From: Streptomyces showdoensis
GTDB taxonomy: Bacteria; Actinomycetota; Actinomycetes; Streptomycetales; Streptomycetaceae
Assembly (NCBI RefSeq): GCF_039535475.1
Contig: NZ_BAAAXG010000002.1
Location: forward strand, 310,001 to 374,000
DNA length: 64,000 nt
Reading direction: 5' to 3'
In this document: positions 6,884-18,538 of the stretch, piece after piece
How positions within the stretch are numbered: the first letter of the stretch is position 1
How the letters are laid out: every line of letters begins with the position of its first letter
Program-made: the position numbers and the translations under genes
Notes under the pieces: generated by a model
The model's input: the letters and a program-made list of their open reading frames with translations, nothing else
What the model was told of the DNA's origin: nothing
Database searches by the model: none

Positions 6884-8237
6884 GTGCCCGACGTGGCGTC
6901 AATCAACAGCATCAAGGGGTGGGGTGCGCTCTCCCTCGCGGCCGGAGCCGTCCTCGCCGTCAACGCCGCCCGGCCGCCGGCCGGCTACGCCCCCGAGCTC
7001 CCCGCGGCCCCCCGCGCTCGTCAGCGTCGACGCCTGCCCCGCCGCGACCGGCGGACCGTGCACCATCCCCCGCCGCACCGTCCTCCTCGACGGCCGCCGG
7101 GCCGCCCTCGCCCTCGACGGCCGCACCCCCCGCGGCCCCCTCGGCCTCGCCCTGCTCAGCCCCGGACGGCTCGCCGACGTCACCGTCACCGACCACCAGG
7201 GCCGCCGGGTCGCCGGAGCCGTCAGCGCCGACGGGGACCGCTGGACCAGCACGGTGCCGCTCCGCGCCGACGGCCGCTACACCGCGCGCCTCGTCGTCGA
7301 ACGCACCGACGCGGGACGCTTCCGCCGCGAGCGCGCCCGTCTCGACCTGCGTACCGCGGCGTCGCCGACGGGCGAACGGCTCACCGCCGAACTCGGCCCC
7401 GTCCGCGAAGGAGCCCCCGGCGAGGACACCTACGGGGTCGGCCAGCCGATCACCGCCGAGCTCAGCCACCCCGTGCCCGCCGACGACCCGGAGGCCCGGC
7501 GCACCGTCGAGCGGGCCCTTGAGGTCCGCTCCACCCCCCGGGTCGACGGCGCCTGGCACTGGGTCGGACCCACCACCCTCCACTACCGGCCGCGCACCTA
7601 CTGGCCGGCCCGCGCCACCATCCGCGTGCACAGCGCACTCGACCGGGTCCGCGTCGCCGACGGCCTCTACGGCGGCCCCTCCGAACCGCTCACGCTCACC
7701 ACCGGCGACCACGTCGAGGCCGTCACCGACGTCGCCGCGCACACCATGACCGTGTACCGCGACGGCCAGGTGATCCGCACCATCCCGGTCACCACGGGCA
7801 AGGCCGGCTACCGCACCCGCGAGGGCGTCAAGGTGGTCCTCGGCAAGGAGGCCACCGTCCGCATGCGCGGCGACTCCATCGGCATCACGCGCGGCAACAA
7901 GGACTTCTTCGACCTGAAGGTCCGCTGGGCGACCCGGGTGACCTGGAGCGGCGAGTACCTGCACGCCGCCCCCTGGTCGCTGGACGCGCAGGGGAGCGAG
8001 GACGTCAGCCACGGCTGCACCGGCATGAGCACCGAGGACGCGGCCTGGTTCTTCCACACCGTCCGCGAGGGCGACCTCGTCCGGGTCGTCAACGGCCTCG
8101 GCGAGCCGATGAGCCCCTTCGACAACGGTTACGGAGACTGGAACCTCAGCTGGGCCGAGTGGCGCCGGGGCAGCGCCCTCGGTCCCGCCGCCCCCGCCGG
8201 CCCGCACGCCTCCGGAGCGCTCAGGCCCGCGCTCTGA
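6884..8237 (+). CDS. L,D-transpeptidase, frameshift near codon 42
   Basis: A YkuD-type cell-wall cross-linking enzyme that forms 3-3 peptidoglycan links outside the membrane. The N-terminus in the first frame is a signal-anchor (SINSIKGWGALSLAAGAVLA). The mature part is in the next frame: two Ig-like domains (about 60-270) and the YkuD domain with the catalytic Cys in DVSHGCTGMS. The frames meet at a run of six C at 7008-7013, where losing one C gives a continuous protein of about 450 residues. Either the run is a sequencing error or the gene is broken. GTG at 6884 or 6893 is the start, with GAGAAGGGG just upstream. A start at 6870 in the long frame gives unnatural codons and was rejected. 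Confidence 0.85.
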
Positions 8238-8280
8238 GCCCGGACCGGCCGCTCACCCCCGTACGTACCGAGGAGTGACG

Positions 8281-8598
8281 ATGACAGCGATGACCAAGGT
8301 CGAACTCGCCGACGGCGTGATGTACGTGGAGGTGGAGACGCTCGTCGCCGAGTCGGCGTCCGACGAGCTCGAAGGCCTGCACGACCGGCTGCCCGACCTG
8401 TCGGGTGTCACCGCCGCGCTGTCCTCCCTCGCGGGACAGCTCGGCGACGCCCTGCACCAGGCGGCGCCCGACCGCGCGGTGGTCGAGTTCGGCTGCCAGC
8501 TCGGCGTCGAGGCGGGCAAGCTCACCGCGCTCGTGGTCCAGGGGACCGCGACCGCGAACATCAAGGTCACCCTGGAATGGGACAAGAACCGGAGCTGA
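8281..8598 (+). CDS. Trypsin-co-occurring domain (CU044_2847-type) protein
   Basis: 105 residues. The C-terminal strands VVEFGCQLGVEAGKL and NIKVTLEW match the small domain named for its frequent pairing with trypsin-like proteases in predicted bacterial conflict systems. The central helix DLSGVTAALSSLAGQLGDAL is amphipathic. AGGAG five bases before ATG 8281 fixes the start, rather than the in-frame GTG at 8275. No trypsin-like protease or other conflict-system gene lies next to it, so its partner is unknown. Confidence 0.75.
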   Translation: MTAMTKVELADGVMYVEVETLVAESASDELEGLHDRLPDLSGVTAALSSLAGQLGDALHQAAPDRAVVEFGCQLGVEAGKLTALVVQGTATANIKVTLEWDKNRS

Positions 8599-8634
8599 GG
8601 CGGACCTTCGCGGGGAGCCGTCCGAAGGGCCCGG

Positions 8635-9132
8635 TCAGTCCCCGCGGACCGCGCCCCGGGCGACCGCCGAGAGCAGCGAGCCGATCGTGACGCCGATCGC
8701 CAGGTAGACCGCGGCCGTCCCGATCTTCGCGTCCAGCGGCAGCCCCGTCGTGAACGGCAGCAGCACCATCACCACCGTCGCCAGGCCCACGATCCAGGAG
8801 AAGAAGCGGCCCGGCTGGGGCGTGCCCAGGATCAGCAGGTGCAGCAGGGCCGTCGCCGCGAGCGCGGCGACGGCGGCACCGCCCGCGAGCAGTCCGGTGG
8901 AGGCGTCGCCCATGGCGCCGTCGCCCTCCGGCGCGAAGACCGGGATGCCGAGCACCCCGCGCACCAGGAGCACCCCCACCACCGCCATCAGGGAGGCCAC
9001 GACCGCGGTCATCACCCCGCCCGACCACAGCCGGGCCGGGTCGAGCCGAGGCCCCCGGGCGGGCTCCGGGACGGGGCCCCGGGCGGACTCCCAGGTCGAC
9101 GGCGGTCCGTAGGGCGACTGCTGCGGGTCCAT
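8635..9132 (-). CDS. DUF6069-family membrane protein
   Basis: 165 residues with a Pro-rich cytoplasmic N-terminus (about 1-35) and four predicted membrane spans. The conserved VLLVRGVLGIPVFAPEGDGA, the FFSWIVGLATV span and LLPFTTG are characteristic of DUF6069, a Streptomyces family without assigned function. GGAGGGG lies six bases before the ATG. It converges with the trypsin-co-occurring-domain gene. Confidence 0.85.
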   Translation of the reverse strand: MDPQQSPYGPPSTWESARGPVPEPARGPRLDPARLWSGGVMTAVVASLMAVVGVLLVRGVLGIPVFAPEGDGAMGDASTGLLAGGAAVAALAATALLHLLILGTPQPGRFFSWIVGLATVVMVLLPFTTGLPLDAKIGTAAVYLAIGVTIGSLLSAVARGAVRGD

Positions 9133-9262
9133 GGGATCCCCTCCGGTGGAACGGCGGATGCGTCCCTCCGATCGTCACCCGGCCCGGACCCGCCGCAAGC
9201 CGGGCGGGTCCGAACGGGCGCGTACCCGGGGACGCGCACCGGGGATGGCGAACCGGGGGGCC

Positions 9263-11785
<2,523 letters not shown>

Positions 11786-11918
11786 GGAGTGCCGTCCAGA
11801 TGCGTCGACTTCCGGGCAGTTCTTGCTCCACTGGACCAGCAACGGGCGCCCGCCACCCGCCGGAGGGCGGTCACGGACGGTGGCCGGGCGCGGGCCGGAC
11901 CCCTGGCCGTACGGGGGT

Positions 11919-13331
11919 TCAGCCCTCGCGGACCGGCCCGGAACCGGTGCCGTCCCCTCCGCCATCCGGGTCAAGCAGCCCGGCCGGGGACGGTTCGCCG
12001 ATCCGCAGCCGGGTCCTGCGCTGCAGCCCCGCGCCGACGAGGACGCCCAGTGCGATGGCGGCGACGGTCACGATGGTGTTCACCAGGCTCGCCAGGCCGC
12101 CGTTGGTGTCGCCCTCGACGATGATCTCCGAGACGCTGGTGAGCCCGACCGCGCCCGGCACCAGCAGCCAGAAGCAGGGCAGGAAGACCACCTGGTCCGG
12201 TGTCTTGGAACGGCGCTCGATCCAGCCGGCCATGGGCGGCAGCAGCACCCCCGCCGCGAACGCGCCGAAGGTGACGCCGCCCAGTTCGCCCGCCGCCGAC
12301 TGCACCAGCCGCTCGGCCAGCAGGGCGGCCAGCAGCCAGCCGGTGACCCGCGGCGGCGCCGAGAAGTAGAGCAGGAAGCCGAAGCCGAGGAGCAGCACCC
12401 CGACCCAGGGCGCCCAGGCGCCCAGCGCCTCGGACGGCGGCGTGCCGGCCGGCCGGGCGCGCACCAGCTCGGTGCCCACCAGGATGCCCAGCGCGAGCAG
12501 CAGCAGGACGTTGACGGCGCCCGCGAGCCGGGCGATGCCCGACAGGGCCGCGCCGGTGGCCAGTTCGATCGCGCCGAGGGTGAGCGCCGCGCCCGGCAGG
12601 AAGGCGATCAGCGGCGGGATGTAGAGGACGGTGGGCTGCTCGTGCAGGAGCGGGCCCGCCCAGCGCAGCGAGACGGCGGTGACCAGGATCGCCGTGACCA
12701 CCGGCAGCGCCGAGCGGCCGGCCGGCAGCCGGTCCCCGAACAGCCGCAGCAGACCGACCCCGAGTCCGAGGACGGCGTAACCGGCGACGGCGGCCACGGT
12801 GGCGTGCCGCATCGCGCCCAGACCCACCGTCAGCAGGACGTAGCCGAGCACGGTGGTGGCCGGGCTGAACCGTTCGGGCTGTTCCCGCTCGGCCCGCAGC
12901 GCCGCCCGCACCTCCTCGAACGGCAGCCCCTCCTTCCGCAGCCGCTCGACCAGCGACTGCAGCGCCTCGACCTGGTCCAGGCGCAGGTCCGGCCCCTCGA
13001 CCGGCGCGAAGTCCAGCTCCCCGCCCCGCCCGTCGGGGCCGCCCCCGACCCGGACGAAGAGCCCGGTCGGCACGACGAAGCAGCGGACCCGCATCCCGTA
13101 CCGGGCGGCGACGTCGTGGAGGGCGGCCTCCACCTCGGCGGTCCGGCTCCCGGCCCGCAGCAGCTCCGAACCGAGCTCGCACAGCAGCGCGGCGAGGTCC
13201 CGCAGCCGCTCCCGGCCCGCGTCCTCGGCCTCCGGCAGGGTGAGCGTGCCGGGGGCGCGGCGGCGCAGCGGCCGCAGCGAGGCCGCCCGCCGGGCGAGGG
13301 CGCGCAGGTCGAAGGAGGGCAATTGCCGCAT
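11919..13331 (-). CDS. ThrE-family threonine/serine exporter
   Basis: 470 residues. The N-terminal cytoplasmic domain (about 1-160) has LLCELGSELLRAGSRTAEVE and MRVRCFVVPTGLFV, the DUF1212 signature of ThrE. Ten or so membrane spans follow, with the second ThrE_2-like half starting after LGAWAPWVG. It should export threonine and serine using the membrane potential. The last 40 residues are a charged Gly-rich tail. It lies upstream of and co-directional with the Clp ATPase gene, separated by 133 bases. Confidence 0.9.
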   Translation of the reverse strand: MRQLPSFDLRALARRAASLRPLRRRAPGTLTLPEAEDAGRERLRDLAALLCELGSELLRAGSRTAEVEAALHDVAARYGMRVRCFVVPTGLFVRVGGGPDGRGGELDFAPVEGPDLRLDQVEALQSLVERLRKEGLPFEEVRAALRAEREQPERFSPATTVLGYVLLTVGLGAMRHATVAAVAGYAVLGLGVGLLRLFGDRLPAGRSALPVVTAILVTAVSLRWAGPLLHEQPTVLYIPPLIAFLPGAALTLGAIELATGAALSGIARLAGAVNVLLLLALGILVGTELVRARPAGTPPSEALGAWAPWVGVLLLGFGFLLYFSAPPRVTGWLLAALLAERLVQSAAGELGGVTFGAFAAGVLLPPMAGWIERRSKTPDQVVFLPCFWLLVPGAVGLTSVSEIIVEGDTNGGLASLVNTIVTVAAIALGVLVGAGLQRRTRLRIGEPSPAGLLDPDGGGDGTGSGPVREG

Positions 13332-13384
13332 TCCGGAAAGCTAGCAGCACGCCACCCGGTTCGCGCCCGGCACCGGCCGGGGCC

Positions 13385-14200
13385 TCAGACCCGTCCGCCG
13401 CCCGCCGTGTCCGAGGACAGCCGCTGCGCCGCGTAGATCGGGATCACCGACAGCAGCACCAGCAGCGCCGCCACCACGTTCACGACCGGCGCCTGCTGAG
13501 GCCGCGTCATGTTGTCGAAGATCCACAGCGGCAGGGTCCGCACCCCGGGACCGGCCGTGAAGGTGGTCACCACGACCTCGTCGAAGGAGAGCGCGAAGGC
13601 GAGCAGCCCGCCCGCCAGCAGCGCCGAGCGCAGCAGCGGGAAGGTGACGTCCCGGAAGGTGCGGAAGGTGTGGGCCCCGAGGTCCATCGCCGCCTCCTCG
13701 TAGGAACCGGGCAGCCGGCGCAGCCGGGCCGTCACGTTGTTGAAGACGACCACGATGCAGAAGGTCGCGTGCCCCACGATCACCGTGAACAGTCCGAGGC
13801 CCACCCCGAGCGGCGCCAGGACGGTCCCGAAGGCGGAGTTGAGCGCGATGCCCGTGACGATGCCGGGCAGCGCGATCGGCAGCACCACCGCGAACGAGAC
13901 CGCCTCGCGCCCGAAGAACCGGTGCCGCTGCACGGCGAAGGCGATCAGCGTGCCGAGGACCAGCGCGATCGCGGTCGCGGCGCCGCCCGCCCGCACCGAG
14001 GTCCACAGGGCCTCGCGGGCCCCCTCGTTCGCCCAGGCGGCCGCCCACCAGTCCAGGGTGAGCCCGGGCGGCGGCCAGCTCGCCGAGCGGTCCGGGTTGA
14101 GCGAGCCGACGAGCACGAGCAGCAGCGGCAGGTAGATCACCGCGAAGCCGAGCCCGGCCGCGGTGCGCAGCGCGATCCGGGCGGGACGGGAGAGGTTCAT
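13385..14200 (-). CDS. ABC permease, PotC-like
   Basis: 271 residues with six predicted membrane spans. The conserved permease loop is EEAAMDLGAHTFRTFRDVTFP near residues 168-190, the docking site for the ATPase. LPIALPGIVTGIAL and ALSFDEVVVTTFTAGPG match PotC-type spermidine/putrescine permeases. It is the last gene of the importer operon, 49 bases after the PotB-like gene. Confidence 0.9.
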   Translation of the reverse strand: MNLSRPARIALRTAAGLGFAVIYLPLLLVLVGSLNPDRSASWPPPGLTLDWWAAAWANEGAREALWTSVRAGGAATAIALVLGTLIAFAVQRHRFFGREAVSFAVVLPIALPGIVTGIALNSAFGTVLAPLGVGLGLFTVIVGHATFCIVVVFNNVTARLRRLPGSYEEAAMDLGAHTFRTFRDVTFPLLRSALLAGGLLAFALSFDEVVVTTFTAGPGVRTLPLWIFDNMTRPQQAPVVNVVAALLVLLSVIPIYAAQRLSSDTAGGGRV

Positions 14201-14249
14201 CGGGAGCGGTCCTTCCGCGGACGGGTCCGGCTGACGGTTCGCGGCCCGG

Positions 14250-15152
14250 TCACAGGCTGCGCAGCGCCCCGGTGCGCCGCACCGCGAGCAGGTAGAGCAC
14301 GATGACGGCCACCGGCACGGTGCCGAGCGCGGCGGCCAGCGGCAGGTTGAGGGTGACGTTGGAGTAGACGAGGTTGCCCAGCAGCTGGGTCTTGCCGCCG
14401 ACGATCTGCACGGTGATGTAGTCGCCGAGGCTCAGCGAGAAGGTGAACACCGACCCCGCCGCGACCGCCGGCCACACCATCGGCAGCACCACCGAGCGGA
14501 AGGTCCGCCCCGCCCGCGCCCCGAGGTCGGCCGAGGCGTGCAGGAGGTTGTCCGGGAGCTGCTCCAGGGCCGTGTGCAGCGGCAGGATCATGTACGGCAG
14601 CCAGAGGTACGTCAGCACCATGACCGTGGCGGTCAGCCCGTACCCGGGTCCGCTCAGGCCCAGGGGGCGCAGCGCCCAGTCGAGCGGTCCGCCCTCGGAC
14701 AGGATGAGCCGCCACGCGTACACCTTGACCAGGTAACTGGCCCACAGCGGGGTGAGGATCGCGACCACGAGCAGCGGGCGGCGGCGCGGGCTCGCCACCC
14801 GGGCCGTGTAGAACGCGAGCGGGAAGGCGATCAGCGCGCACAGCACGGTCACGGCCAGGGCGACGCCGACCGTGCGCAGGGCGACCGTCCGGTAGACCGG
14901 CGAGGAGACCAGCTCCTGGAAGTTCTGCCCCGACCAGACCCGCACCACCTCGGAGGTGAAGGAGTCGGTGGTCCAGAACGCGGAGAGGAACAGCGCGGCC
15001 AGCGAGCCGAGATAGGCGAGCACCAGCCACAGCAGCGGCGCCGTGAGCAGCGCGGCGAGCCGGACCCGGGGCCTGCGGTGCAGGGCCCCGGCGAGCCGTC
15101 GGACGGCACCGGCGGCTCGGGGGGCGGCGGGGGTCGGGGAGAGGACGGTCAT
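14250..15152 (-). CDS. ABC permease, PotB-like
   Basis: 300 residues, six membrane spans after a basic N-terminus. The permease loop ASADLGARAGRTFRSVVLP is followed by FTFSLSLGDYITVQIVGG, typical of the PotB/PotH branch. It pairs with the PotC-like permease to form the transmembrane channel. Only nine bases separate its start from the upstream solute-binding-protein stop, so the two are co-translated. Confidence 0.9.
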   Translation of the reverse strand: MTVLSPTPAAPRAAGAVRRLAGALHRRPRVRLAALLTAPLLWLVLAYLGSLAALFLSAFWTTDSFTSEVVRVWSGQNFQELVSSPVYRTVALRTVGVALAVTVLCALIAFPLAFYTARVASPRRRPLLVVAILTPLWASYLVKVYAWRLILSEGGPLDWALRPLGLSGPGYGLTATVMVLTYLWLPYMILPLHTALEQLPDNLLHASADLGARAGRTFRSVVLPMVWPAVAAGSVFTFSLSLGDYITVQIVGGKTQLLGNLVYSNVTLNLPLAAALGTVPVAVIVLYLLAVRRTGALRSL

Positions 15153-15161
15153 GGGACGGCG

Positions 15162-16361
15162 TCAGCCCTTGATCTCGTTCCAGGCCTGCACCCACTTGGC
15201 GTACGGCACGCACGTGGCGTCCGTGCGCCCGTCGAGGCACTGCTCGATCGGCGTGGTCCAGAAGTGCACGTTCTTCCAGTAGGCCTCGTCGCTCGCGTGG
15301 AAGGTGGCGCAGTGCGCCTTGTCCGCGGTCTCGGCACAGGACTTGGCGTTGGCGGGGGCCTCGCCGAAGTACTCGGCGACCTGGGCGTTGGCCTTCGGCG
15401 AGACGATCCAGTCGAGCCACTTGTAGGCGCAGGTGGGGTGCTTGGCCTTCGCGGACACCATCCAGGTGTCCGACCAGCCGGTGGAGCCCTCCTTCGGCAG
15501 CACCGCCTCGACCTCGGCGCCCTCGGCCTTCGCCAGGTTGGCGATCACCTGCCAGCTGGTGCCCACGACGGAGTCGCCGCTCTTGAAGGCGGAGATCTCC
15601 TTGAGGTAGTCGCTCCAGTACTCGCCGACGTGCTTGTTCTGCGCCTTCAGGAGCTCGACGGAGGCGTCGAACTGCTTCTGGTCGAGCGCGTACGGGTTCG
15701 TGATGCCGAGCTCCGGCTCGGTCGCCTTCAGGTAGAGCGCGGCGTCGGCCAGGTAGATGGGCGAGTCGTAGGCGGTCACCTTGCCGCTGTGCGCGGACGC
15801 CTTGTCGAAGACGGCCGACCAGGAGTCGGGCGCGGGGGTGACCTTCTTCTTGTCGTACATGAGGAGGTTGGCGCCGCGGCCGTGCGGGATGCCGTAGGAG
15901 ACTCCCTTGACGGAGTTCCACTCCTTGTTCTTGAGCCCGGCGAAGACGTCCGCGTAGTTCGGCACCAGTGCCGTGTTGACGGGGGCCGCGTCGCCGGCGG
16001 CGATCAGCCGCAGCGAGGCGTCGCCGGAGGCGGAGACGGCGTCGTACTCACCGGTCTTCATCAGCGCGACCATCTCGTCCGAGGTGGCGGCGGTCTTGGC
16101 GTTGACCTGGCAGCCGGTCTGCTTCTCGAAGGCGGTCACCCAGTCGACCTTGGGGTCGTTGGAGCCGTCCTCGACGTATCCGGCCCAGGCGACGAGGTTG
16201 ACCTGGCCCTCGGGTGCGCCGAGTGAGGTCGGCGCCTTCAGGGCGGGCGGGTGGAGGCCGCCGGACTTCCCGGACCCGGCCTGGTCGGCGGAGCCGCAGG
16301 CGGTGACGAGGAGCAGTCCGGAGACGGCGGCGGCCGTCAGGAGCGAGCGGTGCAGGCGCAC
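15162..16361 (-). CDS. ABC solute-binding lipoprotein, PotD-like
   Basis: 399 residues. The signal peptide ends in LLVTAC, giving lipidation at about Cys22. The mature protein has NLVAWAGYVED, YDAVSASGDAS, a central PHGRGANLLMYDKKK hinge region and an acidic pocket typical of extracellular proteins in the PotD/ polyamine cluster. It is expected to catch the substrate outside the membrane. Polyamine is the usual ligand of the family; Trp and Asp residues in the pocket support a cationic ligand but do not prove it. Four extra Cys near the C-terminus may form disulfides. Confidence 0.88.
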   Translation of the reverse strand: MRLHRSLLTAAAVSGLLLVTACGSADQAGSGKSGGLHPPALKAPTSLGAPEGQVNLVAWAGYVEDGSNDPKVDWVTAFEKQTGCQVNAKTAATSDEMVALMKTGEYDAVSASGDASLRLIAAGDAAPVNTALVPNYADVFAGLKNKEWNSVKGVSYGIPHGRGANLLMYDKKKVTPAPDSWSAVFDKASAHSGKVTAYDSPIYLADAALYLKATEPELGITNPYALDQKQFDASVELLKAQNKHVGEYWSDYLKEISAFKSGDSVVGTSWQVIANLAKAEGAEVEAVLPKEGSTGWSDTWMVSAKAKHPTCAYKWLDWIVSPKANAQVAEYFGEAPANAKSCAETADKAHCATFHASDEAYWKNVHFWTTPIEQCLDGRTDATCVPYAKWVQAWNEIKG

Positions 16362-16463
16362 GGGGTTCTCCGTTGCGTGAGTGTGCGGTACGGGGAGTGG
16401 TGCGGTACGGGGGTGGTGCGGGAGCCGGCCGGAGGGCGGTGGGGGCGGAGCGGTCGGAGGGGA

Positions 16464-17570
16464 TCAGGCCCGGGGCGCGGGCGCCTGAGCGTCCGTCCGG
16501 GCGTCCGCACCCGGGGGCTCGGACGCCGGAGCCGGCACGGACGCCGGGACGCCGACGGCGTGCCGCGGGTGCCAGCGGAGGCCCACCCGCGCGCCCCGGA
16601 AGGCGGCGAGGTCGGCGGAGGAGGTCTCCAGGTTCTGCTGGACGGCGGTGAGCCGTCCGCCCGCGTCGAGGTCGACCAGGAAGCGGGTGGAGCCGCCCAG
16701 GTAGACGACCTCGGCGACGGTCCCCGCCGCGCTCGTGTGGCCCGGCTCGGCGGGTGCGGCCGGGTCCTTGACGACGCGGATCTTCTCCGGCCGGATGCTG
16801 TACGTGCCGGAGGTGCCGAGCAGGGTCCGCGCGCTCTCGCCACTGAGCAGGTTGGAGGTGCCGACGAAGCCGGCGACGAAGGGGCTGGCGGGGCGCTCGT
16901 AGATCTCGGCGGGGGAGCCGACCTGCTCGATCCGGCCCTGGTGGAAGACGGCGATCCGGTCGCTCATCGTCAGGGCCTCCTCCTGGTCGTGGGTGACGAA
17001 CACGAAGGTGATGCCGACCTGCCGCTGGATCGCCTTGAGTTCGACCTGCATCTGCTCGCGCAGCTTGAGGTCGAGGGCGCCCAGCGGCTCGTCGAGGAGG
17101 AGCACCCGGGGGCGTCCGACCAGGGCGCGGGCCAGGGCGACGCGCTGCCGCTGGCCGCCGGAGAGCTCACCCGGCCGGCGCCTGCCCAGCCCTTCGAGGC
17201 GGACCTGGGCGAGCGCGGCGCGGGCCCGGACGAGGCGCTCGGCCTTGCCGACCCCGCGCACCTTCAGTCCGTAGGCCACGTTCTGTTCGACCGTCATGTG
17301 CGGGAAGAGCGCGTAGTCCTGGAAGACGGTGTGGACGTCCCGCTCGAACGGGGCGAGCCGGGTCACGTCCCGGCCCGCCAGTTCGACGCTGCCCGCGCTC
17401 GGGGTCTCGAACCCGGCGATCATCCGCAGCACGGTCGTCTTGCCGGAGCCGGAGGGGCCGAGCATCGAGAAGAACTCCCCGTCGGCGATCTCCAGGTCCA
17501 CCCCCGCCACTGCCTCGGTCCGGCCGTAGCTCTTGCGCAGTCCTGAGAGCCGGATCGCCATTCCCTCCAT
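16464..17570 (-). CDS. ABC ATP-binding protein, PotA-like
   Basis: 368 residues. Walker A GPSGSGKT is at 38-45, the Q-loop is in [11 protein letters not shown], the signature is [15 protein letters not shown] and Walker B is [12 protein letters not shown] with the H-loop in [13 protein letters not shown] domain follows (about 270-350), as in polyamine importers. ATG 17570 has AGAAAGG nine bases upstream. A start at 17561 is possible, and the longer frame from 17642 is unlikely. It is the first gene of the operon, with a strong promoter upstream, and is divergent from the GntR gene. Confidence 0.93.
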   Translation of the reverse strand: MEGMAIRLSGLRKSYGRTEAVAGVDLEIADGEFFSMLGPSGSGKTTVLRMIAGFETPSAGSVELAGRDVTRLAPFERDVHTVFQDYALFPHMTVEQNVAYGLKVRGVGKAERLVRARAALAQVRLEGLGRRRPGELSGGQRQRVALARALVGRPRVLLLDEPLGALDLKLREQMQVELKAIQRQVGITFVFVTHDQEEALTMSDRIAVFHQGRIEQVGSPAEIYERPASPFVAGFVGTSNLLSGESARTLLGTSGTYSIRPEKIRVVKDPAAPAEPGHTSAAGTVAEVVYLGGSTRFLVDLDAGGRLTAVQQNLETSSADLAAFRGARVGLRWHPRHAVGVPASVPAPASEPPGADARTDAQAPAPRA

Positions 17571-17620
17571 GGGCGGGAACCTTTCTGGTGCGGTGGAGCG
17601 TTCTGACGAGCGTGAGCGTA

Positions 17621-17649
17621 AACATATGAAGTCATAGTTCAAATCTCAA
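17621..17649 (-). promoter_or_regulatory. Promoter of the ABC importer operon
   Basis: On the minus strand TTGAGA (17649-17644) and TATGTT (17626-17621) are separated by 17 bases, a good vegetative-sigma promoter in an unusually AT-rich patch. Transcription would begin near 17614, about 44 bases before the ATPase start codon. The patch lies between the divergent GntR gene and the operon and is the likely site of GntR control. Confidence 0.7.
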
Positions 17650-17695
17650 GACCCCCTTAAGGTAAAGGCTGAGTCAACGCGCGAGGTGGTACACC

Positions 17696-18538
17696 GTGAG
17701 GCCAGACGGCAGACAGGGCGCGGGCGCGCCGGGGAGCGCCCGCAGGACCGTGTTCACCCCCGTCGACACCCGCGCGCGGGTCGACGCGGTGGTGCGCAGG
17801 CTCGGCGACGCCATAGAGCTCGGCCTCCTCGCCGACGGCGAGCAGCTCCCCGGCGAGACCGAGCTCGCCGCCCAGCTGGGCGTCTCCACCGTGACCCTGC
17901 GCGAGGCGCTCATGGCCCTGCGCCAGCAGGGGCTCGTCACCACCCGGCGCGGCCGGGGCGGCGGCAGCTTCGTCACCCTCCCCGAAGGGCCTCCCGAAGA
18001 CCGGCTGCGCGCCCGCCTCGCCGACTGGTCCACCGAGGAGCTCCGCGACCTCGGCGACCACTGGGCCGCGGTCTCCGGAGCCGCCGCGCTGCTCGCCGCC
18101 CGGCGCACCCAGCCCGGCGACCTGCGCCCGCTGGCCCGGACCGTCGACGAGTTCACCGCCGCCGAGGACTCCGCCGCCCGCAGCCGGCTCTACGGACGCT
18201 TCCACGTGGAGCTGGCCGCCGCCGCCCAGTCGGCCCGCCTCACCCGCGAGGAGATCGCGCTCCAGACCGAGTTGGGCGCCCTGCTCGTCCTCGTCCTCGA
18301 CGACACCGCGTATCTCGAATGCGTGGCGGATCGTCACCGCTCCGTGATCTCCGCCGTGCAGGATGAGGCCGACGAGCGGGCCAGGGAGCTGGCCGAGCAG
18401 TGCGTGCGCGAGTCGCTGGGCCGGCTGGTCGCCCTGCGGCTCGCTCCCCCCGCCCGCGCACCCGAGCCCCGTCCCGAGGAGGACACCGATGGCCAGGAGC
18501 ACCGGGCTCGCCCGCCCCACGGGGGCCGCCGCCCCTGA
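17696..18538 (+). CDS. GntR/FadR-family regulator
   Basis: 280 residues. The winged helix covers about 28-95 with LPGETELAAQLGVSTVTLREAL as the DNA-binding part and RRGRGGGSFV as the wing. The C-terminal FCD-type helical domain (about 110-250) has FHVELAAAAQS and DRHRSVISAV, where metal- or acid-binding His residues sit. The start is GTG with GAGGTGG upstream. The last 50 bases overlap the cache-domain gene. Divergence from the ABC importer suggests it controls that operon. Confidence 0.88.
   Translation: MRPDGRQGAGAPGSARRTVFTPVDTRARVDAVVRRLGDAIELGLLADGEQLPGETELAAQLGVSTVTLREALMALRQQGLVTTRRGRGGGSFVTLPEGPPEDRLRARLADWSTEELRDLGDHWAAVSGAAALLAARRTQPGDLRPLARTVDEFTAAEDSAARSRLYGRFHVELAAAAQSARLTREEIALQTELGALLVLVLDDTAYLECVADRHRSVISAVQDEADERARELAEQCVRESLGRLVALRLAPPARAPEPRPEEDTDGQEHRARPPHGGRRP

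Noticed and set aside
6870..7015. Start of the L,D-transpeptidase in the downstream frame
   Set aside because: The sequence MRRGGCPTWRQSTASRGGV has poor codon use, while the other frame has a proper signal-anchor; a frameshift explains it better.
8599..8634. CCTTCG...CGAAGG hairpin between the trypsin-co-occurring-domain gene and DUF6069
   Set aside because: Only six pairs with a long loop, too weak to call a terminator.
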